64,000 bases of DNA from a virus. The notes below the pieces were generated by a model that was given only the letters and a program-made list of their open reading frames with translations, was not told the DNA's origin and did not search any database. Below are positions 17,888-24,949 of the stretch, in pieces. The position numbers and the translations under genes are program-made. The stretch is from the IMG/VR virus record IMGVR_UViG_3300036766_002289, positions 92,056 through 156,055 of that record; one strand, written 5' to 3'. How positions within the stretch are numbered: position 1 is the first letter of the stretch; every line of letters starts with the position of its first letter.

Positions 17888-18669
17888 TATGCGGCTTTCT
17901 TATATTCCTTGAAGATTTCCAATAAACTTCTATTATCTTGTGCTATTTCAATCTCGGCTGGGTGATACCCAACACCATGTTTAACAGCAAAAGACTTGAA
18001 CTGTTGTTCGTTATTAAGTACCATCAAATAACGCATGATTAGGCTATCGGTGGGAGGGAAGTTGCCTTGTAAGACAACACAGTATCGGTCTATCATAACG
18101 CCACGGTCATAAACCTTTGTAAAATCATAGCCAGGGAAAATCTGATAGACTAAGCCACTCTTTGCCATAACCGAGATGAACCCTTTACGTAAAAAGGCTT
18201 TATATTTTTCTTCACCCAATACGCGATGTAGTGTCTCTCTTGCTCTAATTTCGCGTAGGTCTTTGGTGAAGCCCAATGGCTTGGCATGAGTGTAGATTCT
18301 TGGAGCGACCCGCATACGTAGAGTTTCTTTGAGACGTTCGGCGGGTGTGGCGAGTTTGATAAAACTGCCAGCGGTATCATACCACAAATGATAAGTTGGA
18401 TTTGTGGTGTTACTGTATTGTGGATACAGTCTAAGTGCGGTAGATGTGCCAGCATATGCAGCATATCCTGCTGTGGTGTAAGAAGTGCCGTCTTGATAGC
18501 GGATATTTACATTGATAAGTCCACCAATAGGTAATGCAGTGGTATCGCACGTAATTTCTGTGTAATGCGTGCTTGGAATTACGGTGCAATTTCCTGTCAA
18601 ATCATAGGTTTGAGTATAGTTATAATTTGTCCAGGAACTATAAACTGATGCTGTCGTATTTGTATACAT
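17887..18669 (-). CDS. Putative virion-associated protein with two regions
   Basis: 260 residues. The first ~105 are Thr/Tyr/Gly-rich and strand-like, without Lys (TSYTTAGYAAYAGTSTALRLYP), as in surface or structural proteins. The C-terminal ~150 are helical and basic. From memory, ARETLHRVLGEEKYKAFLRKGF followed by an IFPGYD...YCVV segment resembles a domain that recurs in uncharacterised bacterial and phage proteins (pattern AxxLLxxxLxxEQxxxFxxxGxF). Its function is unknown. An LAGLIDADG gene ends two bases upstream of its start. Confidence 0.6.
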   Translation of the reverse strand: MYTNTTASVYSSWTNYNYTQTYDLTGNCTVIPSTHYTEITCDTTALPIGGLINVNIRYQDGTSYTTAGYAAYAGTSTALRLYPQYSNTTNPTYHLWYDTAGSFIKLATPAERLKETLRMRVAPRIYTHAKPLGFTKDLREIRARETLHRVLGEEKYKAFLRKGFISVMAKSGLVYQIFPGYDFTKVYDRGVMIDRYCVVLQGNFPPTDSLIMRYLMVLNNEQQFKSFAVKHGVGYHPAEIEIAQDNRSLLEIFKEYKKAA

Positions 18670-18670
18670 T

Positions 18671-19756
18671 TCAACTGGCGTCCTTTAATTTTTCTTTTGA
18701 TTGCCTTACCATGACGGCTTCTTCTTTTGTTTTGTAATAGCCAAGATGCTTTTTGCCCATATGTGCTGACCATTTTTTCTTGTCTTTGTTCCAAGAAACG
18801 CCTACCACCCCAGACCTATTGCGAAAGTTTTTGATTTTCCATCTTTTTCTTAAAACGTTGTAAATGTAAAGTTTAGGATAATTTATTTCTTTGGCTATTT
18901 CATCTAAATTTAATCCATTATCAAAAAGGGCCATTATGAGTTGCTTAGTTTCTTCTGAAGAGACATTGAATTTATATTCTGGGTATTTTTCTAAACTAAT
19001 CTTATATTCCATGCATGGATGCGGGATATAGGGTTTTATCAAGTCGATAAAACCTAAATATGAACTAGTGCCTATGTATATTTTTGGAAAGTTCGCATGG
19101 CAATTTGTTATGCCAAGCGTTTTAATTTTTGAAATTAGGAATTCTATTTCTTTAGCAGTAAAGCAGTTAACACATAATTCTGCGCTTCTTTTTGCTGACA
19201 TATTGCACCCGTCATCCATGAACCATATCGCTAAAGAAAATGGTGTTAATAATAAATCTTGTGGCACTATCTTAATTTTTTTATTATCTTTTAAGACGTA
19301 ATTATTATTTTGATCTCGCTTATACCATTTATATTCCAACTCCGTGAACGTCGGATGACAAATTGTTCGTAATGTAAAATTATCTGTGCCATTAATTATT
19401 AACTCACAAGGCGTTTTTTTGGTTTGAAAGAACTTCTTACTAAATGGCAGCAATTCTTGAAACTTCCAATAACAATATTCTTTCTGGGGTGTGCCGTGCC
19501 CTTCTTGGAATTGTGAATTATAGGTTTTTCTTCTGGGAGTGGTAAGACACCCATCCCCTAAAAGGGAGCCTACAATAATTTCTTGTTGTCTTTCTGTAAG
19601 TTGAATCGCAAATTTGATATCGGTTTTTGTGGGAAGCCCATATCTTAATACTAAGTTATAAACTGAGCTATGAGAAATTTTGAAAAATTCAATGATTTCA
19701 GATACTGAATGATATTCATAGTAGTTTACAAAATCTTCTTTATTGATATTTAACAT
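18671..19756 (-). CDS. LAGLIDADG homing endonuclease with AP2-like C-terminal domain
   Basis: 361 residues. The N-terminal helix-turn-helix-like segment (SVSEIIEFFKISHSSVYNLV) precedes two LAGLIDADG helices: EIIVGSLLGDGCL near residue 58 and LAIWFMDDGCN near residue 175, each with the catalytic acidic residue. A second HTH (LNLDEIAKEINYPKLYIYNVL) and a C-terminal AP2/ERF-type DNA-binding module (GVVGVSWNKDKKKWSAHM...LGYYKTKEEAV) follow. It is free-standing and placed exactly between two genes of the minus block, typical of phage mobile endonucleases. It is the same architecture as the gene at 50937. Confidence 0.9.
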   Translation of the reverse strand: MLNINKEDFVNYYEYHSVSEIIEFFKISHSSVYNLVLRYGLPTKTDIKFAIQLTERQQEIIVGSLLGDGCLTTPRRKTYNSQFQEGHGTPQKEYCYWKFQELLPFSKKFFQTKKTPCELIINGTDNFTLRTICHPTFTELEYKWYKRDQNNNYVLKDNKKIKIVPQDLLLTPFSLAIWFMDDGCNMSAKRSAELCVNCFTAKEIEFLISKIKTLGITNCHANFPKIYIGTSSYLGFIDLIKPYIPHPCMEYKISLEKYPEYKFNVSSEETKQLIMALFDNGLNLDEIAKEINYPKLYIYNVLRKRWKIKNFRNRSGVVGVSWNKDKKKWSAHMGKKHLGYYKTKEEAVMVRQSKEKLKDAS

Positions 19757-19765
19757 TTCTTGATA

Positions 19766-20122
19766 TCATCCGCCTGCGACCTGTGAAATGGGCAAAAAAA
19801 TAATTTCACCACATTCACTATCAAACTCATCCATGACTTCAGAAGTAGCTCGGCCATTAGTGCCAACCCAATAAGGCACTAGACCTTTGGCAACGCATTC
19901 ATCAAACATTGCCTTTGCGTCTTCAATCTGGTTTATGTCCCGACTATCCCAGACAACACGCTTATCCCCATCCTTGGCAGTAAGAATCCGAAAGATATGT
20001 TGGCCTTTCTTAGGGGTCTCGCCATCTTTCAATATTCTTAGAGTATCGGGGATTCCAATTTTTTCAATAACATTGGAATTTTTGACAACAGGGGCGTCAA
20101 CATATTCTTGAAAAGTGTTCAT
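19766..20122 (-). CDS. Hypothetical protein with C-terminal Gly-Gly
   Basis: 118 residues, ending in EIIFLPISQVAGG. The middle part reads RVVWDSRDINQIEDAKAMFDE followed by GLVPYWVGTNGRATSEVMDEFD, giving an alternating strand-helix small domain. From memory, proteins ending in a DEFD...EVIFLP-like stretch plus GG recur in phage structural regions, but no family name is claimed. It overlaps the upstream gene start by one base. Confidence 0.6.
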   Translation of the reverse strand: MNTFQEYVDAPVVKNSNVIEKIGIPDTLRILKDGETPKKGQHIFRILTAKDGDKRVVWDSRDINQIEDAKAMFDECVAKGLVPYWVGTNGRATSEVMDEFDSECGEIIFLPISQVAGG

Positions 20123-20646
20123 TATTTCACCTTTAAGACTTCACTACATCCGACACAATTATCGTCTAATTCATTAACTAGAGCATTTACTTTTTCCACT
20201 AAGTCGTTTGCTTTCTTACTGAGGTCTTTATCGTAGTCAATAGCGTCTATGCACGCATCACAAAGAACATCATCCAAGGCGCTTTGTAAGTCTTGTTGAC
20301 CACCTAATTGCTTAGCGTTGACAATCTTACCTTTGTAGGTTGCGGCGAACAAATCTTCAAGATAAACGCTACCACTACTGAGTAGGTCGTCCACTTTGTA
20401 TTGTGGTTTTAAGGTTATATGAAGTTCCACTTCAAACTTGACTGTGGTGGATTTGGGAAGGGATTTATATTCTTCTTGGACCTGTTTGATTCTCTCTTTG
20501 AGTTTCAAAGCAGTAGCTGATTTAAGAAATTTCTTTCTAGCCTCAGTGTCTTCAGCTTCGTTTTTGGCAGTTATAGCTCCAAAAACTTCTTCACTGAGAG
20601 CAAGTAAATCTTCTTTGCTTAGTTCTTTAACATTTAAATCGTACAT
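20122..20646 (-). CDS. Hypothetical protein (174 aa)
   Basis: An acidic, mostly helical protein with a central strand region (TTVKFEVELHITLKPQYKVDDLL) and a C-terminal Cys pair (DNCVGCSEV), plus CDAC upstream that could bind metal. Not recognised. It sits in a tightly packed minus-strand run, nine bases downstream of the zinc-ribbon gene. Confidence 0.6.
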   Translation of the reverse strand: MYDLNVKELSKEDLLALSEEVFGAITAKNEAEDTEARKKFLKSATALKLKERIKQVQEEYKSLPKSTTVKFEVELHITLKPQYKVDDLLSSGSVYLEDLFAATYKGKIVNAKQLGGQQDLQSALDDVLCDACIDAIDYDKDLSKKANDLVEKVNALVNELDDNCVGCSEVLKVK

Positions 20647-20654
20647 AATTCACC

Positions 20655-21011
20655 TTATTCTCTTCCTGCAATTTCAATCCAACGTTCACGGAAGTAGTTA
20701 TCTCTGATTAAATCCTCCGAGGATTTAATGACTACTCCATCTCTTGTGCCATATTTGGCGATTCCGAGTTTCTTAGTAATTGGTTCTTTACTACAAGCTG
20801 ACTTAGGTGGGCAAATTTCTTCAACTGGAGTTCCATTGGCGTAACGTCCATCGTCTTGAATCACACCGTCTTTGATAAATCGTTGGTGTTGATGTTTGCA
20901 CATTGGACACTCAACGAATACAGTGCGGTTCCAGTCCATGCTTAGTCGAAATCTGATATAGGTGGAGCAATTACCACACCACCATTCCTGAAATACTTTA
21001 TCGTCGTACAT
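20655..21011 (-). CDS. Zinc-ribbon hypothetical protein
   Basis: 118 residues with a four-Cys zinc ribbon in the first 40 residues (CGNC...CPMCKHQH), as in small phage nucleic-acid-binding or virion proteins. The C-terminal half ends with DNYFRERWIEIAGRE. The start overlaps the stop of the upstream gene by one base. A role in DNA or RNA binding is possible but unproven. Confidence 0.6.
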   Translation of the reverse strand: MYDDKVFQEWWCGNCSTYIRFRLSMDWNRTVFVECPMCKHQHQRFIKDGVIQDDGRYANGTPVEEICPPKSACSKEPITKKLGIAKYGTRDGVVIKSSEDLIRDNYFRERWIEIAGRE

Positions 21012-21403
21012 TATTTTCTCTTGGAGAATGTGTTTAATTTAGAATAATCATCACTTACAGTAATTTTATCTATAGAGATAACCACATCTAATCGTCCGTT
21101 GATGGGGAATGGTTGTTCAGGGGGTCTAAATGAAACCGCCGTGGGGAGTGGTTCTTCATCAACCAGGGTTTCAACTGTAATTGCGGTATTATTGGATGTA
21201 TCTACATAATTCCAGAATCCAGGCTCAGCCCTGATCCTGTCCCAAGCTTTCCACCAAGCTCCCATTGGGACAGCACATTTTAGGTTATTTACATCGTCAT
21301 GGAAATGAACTTCACCGTTATTTTCGTGAATACGAAAACTACTTAATTTAGCTTCGCCACTTTTACCTTTTTGCTCCACAATCGTTTCTTTTTCTCCACC
21401 CAT
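21011..21403 (-). CDS. Hypothetical protein (130 aa)
   Basis: No recognised motif. The N-terminus is charged, the middle contains FHDDVNNLKCAVPMGAWWKAWDRI and the C-terminus is strand-rich. It is the first ORF of the run 21403-19766 and has GGAG-like spacing before the ATG. Function unknown. Confidence 0.55.
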   Translation of the reverse strand: MGGEKETIVEQKGKSGEAKLSSFRIHENNGEVHFHDDVNNLKCAVPMGAWWKAWDRIRAEPGFWNYVDTSNNTAITVETLVDEEPLPTAVSFRPPEQPFPINGRLDVVISIDKITVSDDYSKLNTFSKRK

Positions 21404-21441
21404 GACAGTCTCCTAAATTACGGTATTATTGTATCAGCAAT

Positions 21442-22128
21442 TCATGCTTTGTCAAGAGTATTTTGTTTGTGGGGGCAGATACCATTTACTCTTTTTCCCC
21501 AATTGCAATTCATACATAATACCTGCACTACGTTAGGATAACCATTTCTTTTAAGCCATAAATACAAAGATTTACCATGCCCGCCACTAGTATGATATTT
21601 ACCATATCTACTAGTGCTTATTTCTCTTCTATGTTTGGCACCATCATTATGAATATGGTCTAAAGTTAAAAAGTCTTTTATTGTTTCTTTGCAACAATTA
21701 CATTCATAGCCGCCATATTGCAAATAAGCTTCATCTTTCAGTTTGATATGATATTGAAAAGATTGTTTGATACAATCATCACATCTTTTTTTATCATCTG
21801 CTTTTGGATTACCACATCTATAACATAATCCCAACGCAATAAATTGCTCTGCTCTGATTTTATGCGAAAGCCTGTCATTTTCTTTACGATTTTCGTACTC
21901 TAATTTTTGTCGATCCCTTCTAGATTGACGACAAGTTTCACATTCTCTGGCATTTACTAGTGGTTGTTCACCGCAAAGAGAACACAATCCATTTTTTATT
22001 CGTTCTCTTTCTCTTTTGTTATTTTTATATGTTTTGTTTTGTCGATCTTTCCTTTTTTGCCTACAGCTTTCACATTCACTAGAATTTACCAATGGTAGTT
22101 TATGACATTTTTTACATAATCTTTCCAA
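21442..22128 (-). CDS. HNH homing endonuclease with tandem zinc-finger N-terminus
   Basis: 228 residues. Three CxxC...CxxC repeats in the first ~130 residues (CKKCHKLPLVNSSECESC and two similar copies) act as DNA-binding zinc fingers. Residues ~150-215 form the HNH core (CNCCKETIKDFLTLDHIHNDGAKHRREI...VQVLCMNCNWGK). The frame opens with TTG at 22128; a strong GGAGG lies five bases upstream, which supports TTG over any downstream ATG. Free-standing and flanked by non-coding or degenerate sequence at 22129-22438. Confidence 0.85.
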   Translation of the reverse strand: MERLCKKCHKLPLVNSSECESCRQKRKDRQNKTYKNNKRERERIKNGLCSLCGEQPLVNARECETCRQSRRDRQKLEYENRKENDRLSHKIRAEQFIALGLCYRCGNPKADDKKRCDDCIKQSFQYHIKLKDEAYLQYGGYECNCCKETIKDFLTLDHIHNDGAKHRREISTSRYGKYHTSGGHGKSLYLWLKRNGYPNVVQVLCMNCNWGKRVNGICPHKQNTLDKA

Positions 22129-22217
22129 ATTTCCTCCAAAACATATATAACTTAGTTCACGTAGCCACCCTTTTGTGTTAGGTCTACATTTATCTCGTCT
22201 TTATGACGGGCAGTCTA

Positions 22218-22391
22218 TTACGACACGCCTGCACCAACCCGACCATCATAGCGTTGTTCATCCACATAGGTCTGTTTGGCTTGCACGTATTTTGGTATAA
22301 CGATACTTGCAATTTCTTGCGTTCTCTTCCAAAATAAAACAAATGTGGGGTGAGCTTCCTCTGGTTTTAGCAGCGTAGACCCAGAACCAAA
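22218..22391 (-). pseudogene. Possible gene remnant between HNH gene and hairpin
   Basis: On the minus strand, 57 sense codons free of stops read FGSGSTLLKPEEAHPTFVLF and later QAKQTYVDEQRYDGRVGAG before TAA. The composition looks protein-like, but there is no ATG or ribosome site, and an in-frame TAA lies immediately upstream. It could be the 3' end of a gene broken by arrival of the neighbouring HNH gene, or an exon. The rest of 22129-22438 holds a small CGTC/GACG hairpin near 22192 and nothing else recognised. Confidence 0.3.
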
Positions 22392-22401
22392 TTATATATG
22401 C

Positions 22402-22434
22402 TTAGAGAAAACAAAATTTCAAAATTTTCTCTAA
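22402..22434 (-). terminator. Hairpin after the 22439 gene, possible terminator
   Basis: TTAGAGAAAA at 22402-22411 pairs with TTTTCTCTAA at 22425-22434 around a 13-base AT-rich loop, just downstream of the stop of the minus-strand gene ending at 22439. The stem is AT-rich and the T tract is part of the stem, so it could terminate in either direction only weakly. Confidence 0.4.
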
Positions 22435-22438
22435 TAAA

Positions 22439-22786
22439 CTACGACTCTTTTATAACATCCATGTCCGATTTGTCAAGAAGAATCAGTTGAAATCTCAAAT
22501 TTCCTTCTACGATATGGGGGTCGAGAATTAAACGAAAATCAAGCCTTGTTCTGGCTTCCATTAAACACTCAAAGAGTTTTTTATAATCTGTGATTGTCAT
22601 ACACTCAGCACCTTGGAAACCCCATTCATCGTATTTTTCTTTTGTAGAAAAGAGTGGGATTAAAAGCCCATCTGCACATTCGATGACGATCATTTTCTTC
22701 GTATCGGGATGTACGGGATACACAGCCCCGTTCAATTCCGATTTTTCAAATTTGTCTTCTAGTCTTTTCATGATGGTTGGTGCCAT
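22439..22786 (-). CDS. Hypothetical protein (115 aa)
   Basis: A mixed alpha/beta small protein (KKMIVIECADGLLIPLFSTKEKYDEWGF) that loosely recalls SseB-like folds in having a value-of-setting strand pattern, but the similarity is too weak to assign. Its start overlaps the end of the upstream ORF by 19 bases. Function unknown. Confidence 0.55.
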   Translation of the reverse strand: MAPTIMKRLEDKFEKSELNGAVYPVHPDTKKMIVIECADGLLIPLFSTKEKYDEWGFQGAECMTITDYKKLFECLMEARTRLDFRLILDPHIVEGNLRFQLILLDKSDMDVIKES

Positions 22787-23088
22787 ACCTCTGGATTAAC
22801 CCTTCGGGCTACCCTAAGTGCTATTATTTGTTGTGCCCTATGAATTGCGTCCATATATTCATTTTTGTCTGCGTCCGAAGTTTTGTCTAAAGACATAAAA
22901 ATACTCCAGGCTTCAGCAAGTTTTTTAAGAATATCTTCTTCAGATGGTGTTAATCTTACCCCTAATAAGAAATCAATCTTAATTGTATGATCTGGGAGCG
23001 TAAAATTTACCATTGGCGGGGGTGGCGGTAAATAACCAGGCCATCCTGGATTTATACAACAACCTAAACATATTCCCATCTCTGTCAT
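22768..23088 (-). CDS. Hypothetical protein with Cys/Pro-rich N-terminus
   Basis: 106 residues. The first 25 contain CLGCC and a run of five prolines, and the remainder is helical (LTPSEEDILKKLAEAWSIF). No family recognised. It lies seven bases downstream of the zinc-ribbon gene starting at 23347, in the same transcriptional direction. Confidence 0.55.
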   Translation of the reverse strand: MTEMGICLGCCINPGWPGYLPPPPPMVNFTLPDHTIKIDFLLGVRLTPSEEDILKKLAEAWSIFMSLDKTSDADKNEYMDAIHRAQQIIALRVARRVNPEVWHQPS

Positions 23089-23095
23089 AAAACTC

Positions 23096-23347
23096 CTAAC
23101 CTCTTGGTACTGATACTGTTACGACGTTTTCTACACCACACCACGAGCATTCAATCGTGAATTTTCGTTCTCTGGTAAATTTCTTGCAAGCAAATTTATT
23201 TTTACCTAAGCATAGCCAGCAATTAAAGTATAATGGTCTATAGCCTGGCGGTGCGTCGTTTTTAACATCTTTTTTCGCTTCTAAAACTTGTTTCCTATTG
23301 AATATACTTGCTAGAAAGTCGGAAACAGCTTTATAAATTGATTGCAT
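23096..23347 (-). CDS. Small zinc-ribbon protein
   Basis: 83 residues. The C-terminal half has CWLCLGKNKFACKKF followed by IECSWCGVENVV, giving two CxxC knuckles of a zinc ribbon. The N-terminal helix is amphipathic (YKAVSDFLASIFNRKQVLEA). It resembles in style its upstream neighbour, another Cys-rich protein. Role unknown. Confidence 0.55.
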   Translation of the reverse strand: MQSIYKAVSDFLASIFNRKQVLEAKKDVKNDAPPGYRPLYFNCWLCLGKNKFACKKFTRERKFTIECSWCGVENVVTVSVPRG

Positions 23348-23351
23348 CCAC

Positions 23352-23594
23352 TTATTTATTAGTTCTCCTGGTAAACTTTTTGTGTTTTATAGGAACTTTG
23401 TGTTTTAAATGTTGATATTTTTCACCGCAAAGGTCGCATGAAAACGCCAATATGGTTTGATTTTGCCAGTTTTCTTTAACAAACTGAGCATGGATTAAAC
23501 CGCCGCAATTACATTTCATTGGGTAGTTTCTGTAGCATTCGGAGCATCTTTGATCCCCGCTTGTGTGTTGTGCATTATTAACTAAAAAGGCCAT
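23352..23594 (-). CDS. Small zinc-binding protein
   Basis: 80 residues with CSECYRNYPMKCNCGG and CDLCGEKY, two zinc knuckles, and a basic C-terminus (KHKVPIKHKKFTRRTNK). It is the first gene of the minus-strand block and diverges from the HEXXH gene at 23672 across 77 bases, which should hold both promoters (GATAAATAATATACTAAT at 23640-23657). Confidence 0.55.
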   Translation of the reverse strand: MAFLVNNAQHTSGDQRCSECYRNYPMKCNCGGLIHAQFVKENWQNQTILAFSCDLCGEKYQHLKHKVPIKHKKFTRRTNK

Positions 23595-23671
23595 GTTTTG
23601 ACTCCACTAGATTTTACTGCTGGAAAGAACTACCTATGGATAAATAATATACTAATTAATCAGGAAAAGCA

Positions 23672-24292
23672 ATGGGAAGTTTCAGAGAATTTTTGCAGAA
23701 TAACATAGATGAATCACAAATAGACTCCGTTTACAACAAAGCCCATATTGCCGTTGAACTTGCAAGAGCGTATGACAGAATGGCAGATAAAAGAGACCTG
23801 TTGAACAACATATCTGTTATCGCCAATTTAGCTTCAGGCGCTTACGGAGTCTATAATTCAGGGGAGAACCGTAAGGTTATACCACCCCAATTACAACAAT
23901 CTCTGATTTATTATGGAAAAGTAACACCCCAAAACCTTCATAATATACCAAGAGCAACAATTAAACAATATTATCCACAAATTAAAGATGACCAAATTAA
24001 AAACACAGACACCATACATGTTAATATAAGAAGAATATTAAATGAATTACCTAAAGACGAAGATAGGATTATGGAAATAGCCTCGACCATACTCCACGAA
24101 TCTTGCCACGAATGGGAGCGGGAAAATTACGGGACCACTTCGGAAGCTGGTCCGTTAAAGACTGAAGCGGCATTCAAGGGCTGGATGCAGGGTGCAGGCA
24201 AACAGGTTTTGCAGGGATTGATGGCCCAAAACAAGAATTTATTCCCAGCATCGTCGAACACACCTTTGAACACCATTCAACAAAATCTTTAA
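23672..24292 (+). CDS. HEXXH-motif putative zinc metallopeptidase
   Basis: 206 residues. The segment STILHESCHEWERE near residues 143-156 contains HESCH, the HEXXH zinc-binding and catalytic motif of gluzincin/metzincin-type peptidases, with downstream Glu candidates (SEAGPLKTEAAF) for the third ligand. There is no signal peptide. AGGAAA precedes the ATG with good spacing. The C-terminal 40 residues are Gln/Asn-rich and overlap antisense with the HNH gene 24174-24848. It could process virion proteins or, as a cargo protein, host proteins; neither is shown. Confidence 0.6.
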   Translation: MGSFREFLQNNIDESQIDSVYNKAHIAVELARAYDRMADKRDLLNNISVIANLASGAYGVYNSGENRKVIPPQLQQSLIYYGKVTPQNLHNIPRATIKQYYPQIKDDQIKNTDTIHVNIRRILNELPKDEDRIMEIASTILHESCHEWERENYGTTSEAGPLKTEAAFKGWMQGAGKQVLQGLMAQNKNLFPASSNTPLNTIQQNL

Positions 24293-24848
24293 CACTACGG
24301 TTCATTTTCATCTCATTTATTATACAGCAACAAAAAACTACATTATTGACAGTATAGCCTTTTGCATTATCAATTCTATCTAAAGAAATTGTATTGATTT
24401 TATTTTTTTCTAAAGTTAGTATCTCTCCAGTATAATGGCATACCATCGGTATAGTTTGCAAATCCTCTATAGTTAAATCCCAATCTATATTTCTTTTTTT
24501 AGCGTTATATTTCCACGCAACAAATCTTCCTTTAAATGTAGCCTGGCGTATTTTATTCTGAGCATTACGACGATCCTTATTTTCGATATAATAATTTCTC
24601 CTACGCTCTTTAACCTTATCTTTGTTGTTTTTCATATAAGTTTTATTAAGCAGTAATAATCTCTTTTTATTTTTTTGATAGTAATTACTACGTTCGGACT
24701 TTAGCTTGTCGTTGCGATTCAATTTATATTTTTTGTTTCTTAATTTTTTACATATTTTGCATAAAGCTCCTTTTTTGCTGGACACTCTATTGTCGGTTGC
24801 GAATTCATCTAGTAATTTAGGCAAACCACAAATTTTACATTTTTTCAT
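24174..24848 (-). CDS. HNH homing endonuclease
   Basis: 224 residues. The N-terminal zinc knuckles (CKICGLPKLLDEF...CKICKKL) and a Lys/Arg/Asn-rich linker lead to an HNH-type core: CHYTGEILTLEKNKINTISLDRIDNAKGYTVNNVVFCC...INEMK. The LDRIDN-GY-N pattern is typical of phage HNH homing enzymes. The family usually ends soon after VEWCSKV; here about 28 extra residues (to PASSP) are read across the 3' end of the convergent metallopeptidase gene, a 119-base antisense overlap. Confidence 0.8.
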   Translation of the reverse strand: MKKCKICGLPKLLDEFATDNRVSSKKGALCKICKKLRNKKYKLNRNDKLKSERSNYYQKNKKRLLLLNKTYMKNNKDKVKERRRNYYIENKDRRNAQNKIRQATFKGRFVAWKYNAKKRNIDWDLTIEDLQTIPMVCHYTGEILTLEKNKINTISLDRIDNAKGYTVNNVVFCCCIINEMKMNRSVKDFVEWCSKVCSTMLGINSCFGPSIPAKPVCLHPASSP

Positions 24849-24912
24849 GTAATTATATTAGTAAAGTTTCTGTTAAAATTCATCATGGGGCTAACAAATT
24901 GTTAGTAAAAAT

Positions 24913-24949
24913 TCCCAAAGTTATACTATATCATAGTATGACTTTGGGA
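24913..24949 (+). promoter_or_regulatory. Inverted repeat enclosing the start codon of the Vgb-propeller gene
   Basis: A 17-base arm at 24913-24929 pairs with 24933-24949 (one T-G wobble, no mismatch) around a three-base loop. The ATG at 24938 lies in the 3' arm, within the shared sequence ATAGTATG. A transcript coming from upstream would hide the start codon. The AT-rich centre ACTATATCATAG could itself be a promoter whose transcript lacks the 5' arm. Confidence 0.6.

Noticed and set aside
22129-22438. Group I intron around the HNH gene
   Set aside because: No recognisable P7/G-binding core or 3' exon continuation could be traced by eye on either strand; only a short coding-like remnant was found.
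24899-24937. TTG at 24899 as start of the Vgb-propeller gene
   Set aside because: It would put the palindrome inside the coding sequence and adds 13 residues without similarity to the paralogue, which starts exactly at the equivalent of ATG 24938.
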